NCBI RefSeq assembly: GCF_905120345.1
Contig: NZ_CAJHOA010000002.1
Coordinates: 105,773 to 169,772, forward strand
Direction of reading: 5' to 3'
From: Denitrificimonas caeni
Lineage (GTDB): Bacteria > Pseudomonadota > Gammaproteobacteria > Pseudomonadales > Pseudomonadaceae
DNA: 64,000 nucleotides
The position numbers and the translations under genes were made by a program. Below the pieces are notes generated by a model, which was not told the origin of the DNA, did no database searches, and saw nothing but the letters and a program-made list of their open reading frames with translations. Position 1 is the first letter of the stretch. The number at the start of each line of letters is the position of its first letter. This document shows positions 63,199 through 64,000 of this stretch, piece after piece.

Positions 63199-64000
63199 TT
63201 ACAGAGTACGTGCGACCTGGACTTTCTCGAACACTTCGATTTTGTCACCTGGTTTCACATCATTGTAACTCTTCACACCAATACCACATTCCATACCGGC
63301 GCGCACTTCGCTGACGTCATCTTTAAAGCGGCGTAGAGATTCGAGCTCGCCTTCAAAGATCACTACGTCATCACGCAAGACACGGATCGGACGGTTACGG
63401 TGGACGTGACCTTCAGTCACCATACAACCTGCAACAGCACCCAGCTTAGGTGAGCGGAAGACTTCACGTACTTCAGCAATACCTAAGATGTTCTCACGAA
63501 CATCACTGCCCAACATACCAGAAAGCGCTTTTTTGACGTCTTCGATAATGTCGTAAATGATGTTGTAGTAACGCATGTCGAGACCTTCTTGCTCAACGAT
63601 TTTACGCGCACCAGCATCGGCACGTACGTTGAAACCAAAGATCACCGCATGTGATGCTAAAGCAAGGTTGGCATCACTTTCGTTAATACCACCGACACCA
63701 CCAGCCACTACGCATACTTCAACTTCATCGTTACCTAAGTCAGATAATGAACCGCGTAACGCTTCAAGCGTACCGCGCACGTCTGCTTTAATAACGATAT
63801 TGAGTACTTTCTTCTCTTCCTGGCCCATATTCTCGAAGATATTTTCGAGTTTACCAGCATGTGCACGCGCTAATTTAACTTCGCGGAACTTGCCTTGGCG
63901 GAACAGAGCGACTTCACGCGCTTTGCGCTCATCGACGACTACTGTGACTTCGTCACCGGCTTCTGGTGTGCCATCAAGACCTAAAATCTCAACAGGGATA
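63199..64000 (-). CDS. infB: Translation initiation factor IF-2 (C-terminal part)
   Basis: The gene continues past the right edge. The 267 codons present cover domain II to the C-terminus: [71 protein letters not shown] and [18 protein letters not shown], a typical IF-2 end. The GTPase domain lies outside the window. Confidence 0.96.
   Translation of the reverse strand, partial: IPVEILGLDGTPEAGDEVTVVVDERKAREVALFRQGKFREVKLARAHAGKLENIFENMGQEEKKVLNIVIKADVRGTLEALRGSLSDLGNDEVEVCVVAGGVGGINESDANLALASHAVIFGFNVRADAGARKIVEQEGLDMRYYNIIYDIIEDVKKALSGMLGSDVRENILGIAEVREVFRSPKLGAVAGCMVTEGHVHRNRPIRVLRDDVVIFEGELESLRRFKDDVSEVRAGMECGIGVKSYNDVKPGDKIEVFEKVQVARTL

Noticed and set aside
1-64000. CRISPR arrays, rRNA genes, prophage, insertion sequences
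   Set aside because: No regular repeat-spacer array, rRNA motif, phage structural gene or transposase was found on reading both strands.

Overview
The window looks like chromosome of a gammaproteobacterium of the Pseudomonadaceae. The core genes (RadA, RibA, DnaB, the rpsF-rpsR-rplI block, the infB-rbfA-truB-rpsO-pnp block, a PutP-type symporter and a BdlA-like chemoreceptor) are Pseudomonas-like in sequence and order. Base composition is only moderately G+C-rich, which suits one of the low-GC Pseudomonas-related lineages. The genus is an inference.

Layout. Positions 1-3314 hold the 3' part of pqqE, followed by four translationally coupled genes: a 33-residue membrane peptide, a membrane protein like the urate-oxidase N-terminal (PuuD) domain, a SerC-like aminotransferase and a dihydroorotate-dehydrogenase-like flavoprotein. 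The last two have lost substrate-site residues of the families they resemble. From about 3.5 to 26.5 kb lies a copper/silver resistance island. Its left edge is a 48-bp copy of the 3' part of tRNA-Asp, and its right edge is the intact tRNA-Asp gene, as expected for insertion into a tRNA 3' end. No integrase is visible. The island carries a CopS kinase, a CopR-like regulator with Asn where the phospho-acceptor Asp should be, CopA and CopB, a cupredoxin, an M23 peptidase, a cytochrome c, a Cu+ P-type ATPase, an orphan canonical CusR-like regulator, the CusCFBA efflux system, two copper-associated DUF2790 proteins and several unknown genes. Five sites of the form ATKAC-N6-GTAAT lie in front of genes in the island, and one different CusR-type palindrome precedes cusCFBA.

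From 26.5 to 50.3 kb the window returns to core genes: tRNA-Val/tRNA-Asp, an alcohol dehydrogenase, sfsA, an aminotransferase, a BtuF-like protein, ribA, radA, two divergent small genes around a Fur-like palindrome, an FKBP isomerase, dsbD, dnaB-rplI-rpsR-rpsF, rlmB-rnr, tRNA-Leu, a BdlA-like PAS chemoreceptor, a TauE exporter and putP. REP-like repeats occur near 28.1 kb and 33.6 kb.

From 50.4 to 58.9 kb is a nearly complete molybdenum section: modABC, moeA, moaB, mobA, moaCDE, a second moeA and moaA. ModE-like palindromes precede modA and moaA, and a structured leader precedes moaA. The last 5 kb is the minus-strand infB(partial)-rbfA-truB-rpsO-pnp translation/RNA-decay block.

How it works together: the island gives layered copper handling, with cytoplasmic export by the ATPase, periplasmic oxidation and binding by CopA, the cupredoxin and CusF, and trans-envelope export by CusCBA, all probably controlled by two unequal response regulators. 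The molybdenum block couples molybdate uptake to cofactor synthesis.
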